Under the pieces are notes generated by a model, which was not told the DNA's origin, ran no database searches, and saw only the letters and a list, made by a program, of their open reading frames with translations. The position numbers and the translations under genes were made by a program. Positions 63,691 through 64,000 of a DNA stretch of 64,000 bases are shown one piece after another. Source of the DNA: Pseudosulfitobacter pseudonitzschiae (GTDB lineage Bacteria > Pseudomonadota > Alphaproteobacteria > Rhodobacterales > Rhodobacteraceae); assembly GCF_002222635.1 (NCBI RefSeq), contig NZ_CP022415.1:1550001-1614000 (forward strand), in the 5' to 3' direction. Numbering within the stretch: the stretch's first letter is position 1; each line of letters opens with the position of its first letter.

Positions 63691-64000
63691 ATGAGCACCG
63701 ATACCTCCCAAGATCCTCTCGTTGTTTTTACCCCCTCGGGCAAGCGCGGACGCTTTGCCAAAGGCACCCCGATCCTGACCGCTGCACGACAGCTGGGCGT
63801 TGATCTGGACAGCGTCTGTGGCGGGCGCGGCATTTGCAGCAAATGTCAGGTAACCCCCAGCTATGGCCAGTTCTCCAAACACGGCGTCACCGTCCAAGAA
63901 GACGCACTAAGCGCATGGAACAGCGTCGAAGAACGCTATAAATCCAAACGCGGCATGATTGACGGCCGCCGTTTGGGGTGTCAGGCCACGGTGCAAGGCG
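63691..64000 (+). CDS. ASKHA/2Fe-2S (corrinoid activation-type) protein, 3'-truncated
   Basis: Only the first 103 residues are in the window. They form a 2Fe-2S ferredoxin-like domain with the cysteine set in DSVCGGRGICSKCQVTPS and LGCQATVQ, as in the RamA/DUF4445-type proteins that reductively reactivate corrinoid methyltransferases. The ATG at 63691 is the first candidate; no ribosome site is strong (AGGCA about 6 bases upstream). The substrate system is unknown since the rest lies outside. Confidence 0.75.
   Translation, partial: MSTDTSQDPLVVFTPSGKRGRFAKGTPILTAARQLGVDLDSVCGGRGICSKCQVTPSYGQFSKHGVTVQEDALSAWNSVEERYKSKRGMIDGRRLGCQATVQG

Overview
The window looks like chromosomal DNA of an alphaproteobacterium of the order Rhodobacterales, most likely the Roseobacter group. 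The reasons are: high GC with NNC/NNG codon preference; an alphaproteobacterial SOS box (GTTC-N7-GTTC) before recA; a CckA-type hybrid kinase and TTAA-N7-TTAA CtrA-type boxes; an Irr-type iron box before an iscR gene whose product lacks the classical cysteine cluster; and the gene order iscR - cysteine desulfurase - sufB - sufC - sufD - two YIP1-like genes - sufS. Genes are tightly packed, often with ATGA or TGATG overlaps. No rRNA, IS element, prophage or CRISPR array was seen. One tRNA gene (Arg, CCG) is present.

Layout. 1-8.3 kb: the 3' part of an acetoacetyl-CoA synthetase gene with tesB, then a leftward set of acyl-CoA/beta-oxidation-type genes (CoA ligase, enoyl-CoA hydratase, acyl-CoA dehydrogenase, two SDRs, VOC protein). 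8.5-10.1 kb: phosphoglucomutase. 10.4-17.1 kb: a leftward run yicC - gmk - gamma-carbonic anhydrase - trans-sulfuration enzyme - phoR - pstB - phoU - phoB, notable because pstS, pstC and pstA are not between phoR and pstB. 17.3-21.8 kb: PAS protein, class II DAHP synthase, GlxA-type regulator, PQQ-type sugar dehydrogenase. 22-27.3 kb: a complete branched-chain amino acid/amide ABC importer. 27.4-31 kb: DMT exporter, HerA-like ATPase, a 488-bp gap with two candidate small RNAs, and an IalB-family protein. 31.1-36.2 kb: envelope genes (KAS, ACP, LpxD, L,D-transpeptidase and, divergently, a DUF882 Tat-exported peptidase). 36.4-44.6 kb: tRNA-Arg and the Fe-S assembly (suf) cluster.

44.7-50.3 kb holds mixed small genes: hydrolase, HD phosphohydrolase, DUF7282 protein, icd, class II amidotransferase, DUF6356, Lrp regulator and SMR transporter. 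50.4-64 kb holds housekeeping genes: typA, alaS, recA (SOS-controlled), a small sulfotransferase-like gene, cckA, an RsmB/NOP RNA methyltransferase, guaB, an agmatinase/ureohydrolase, and the 5' end of an ASKHA-domain (2Fe-2S) corrinoid-activation-type protein.

Most of the window is ordinary core genome. No obvious new multi-gene system was found. The most interesting signals are two intergenic small-RNA candidates at about 30.0-30.25 kb, one carrying an anti-Shine-Dalgarno-like motif. Others are a paired-hairpin dispersed repeat whose stems covary, an internally deleted polysaccharide pyruvyl transferase gene inside the suf operon, the pst-less pho operon, and two very short translationally coupled ORFs.
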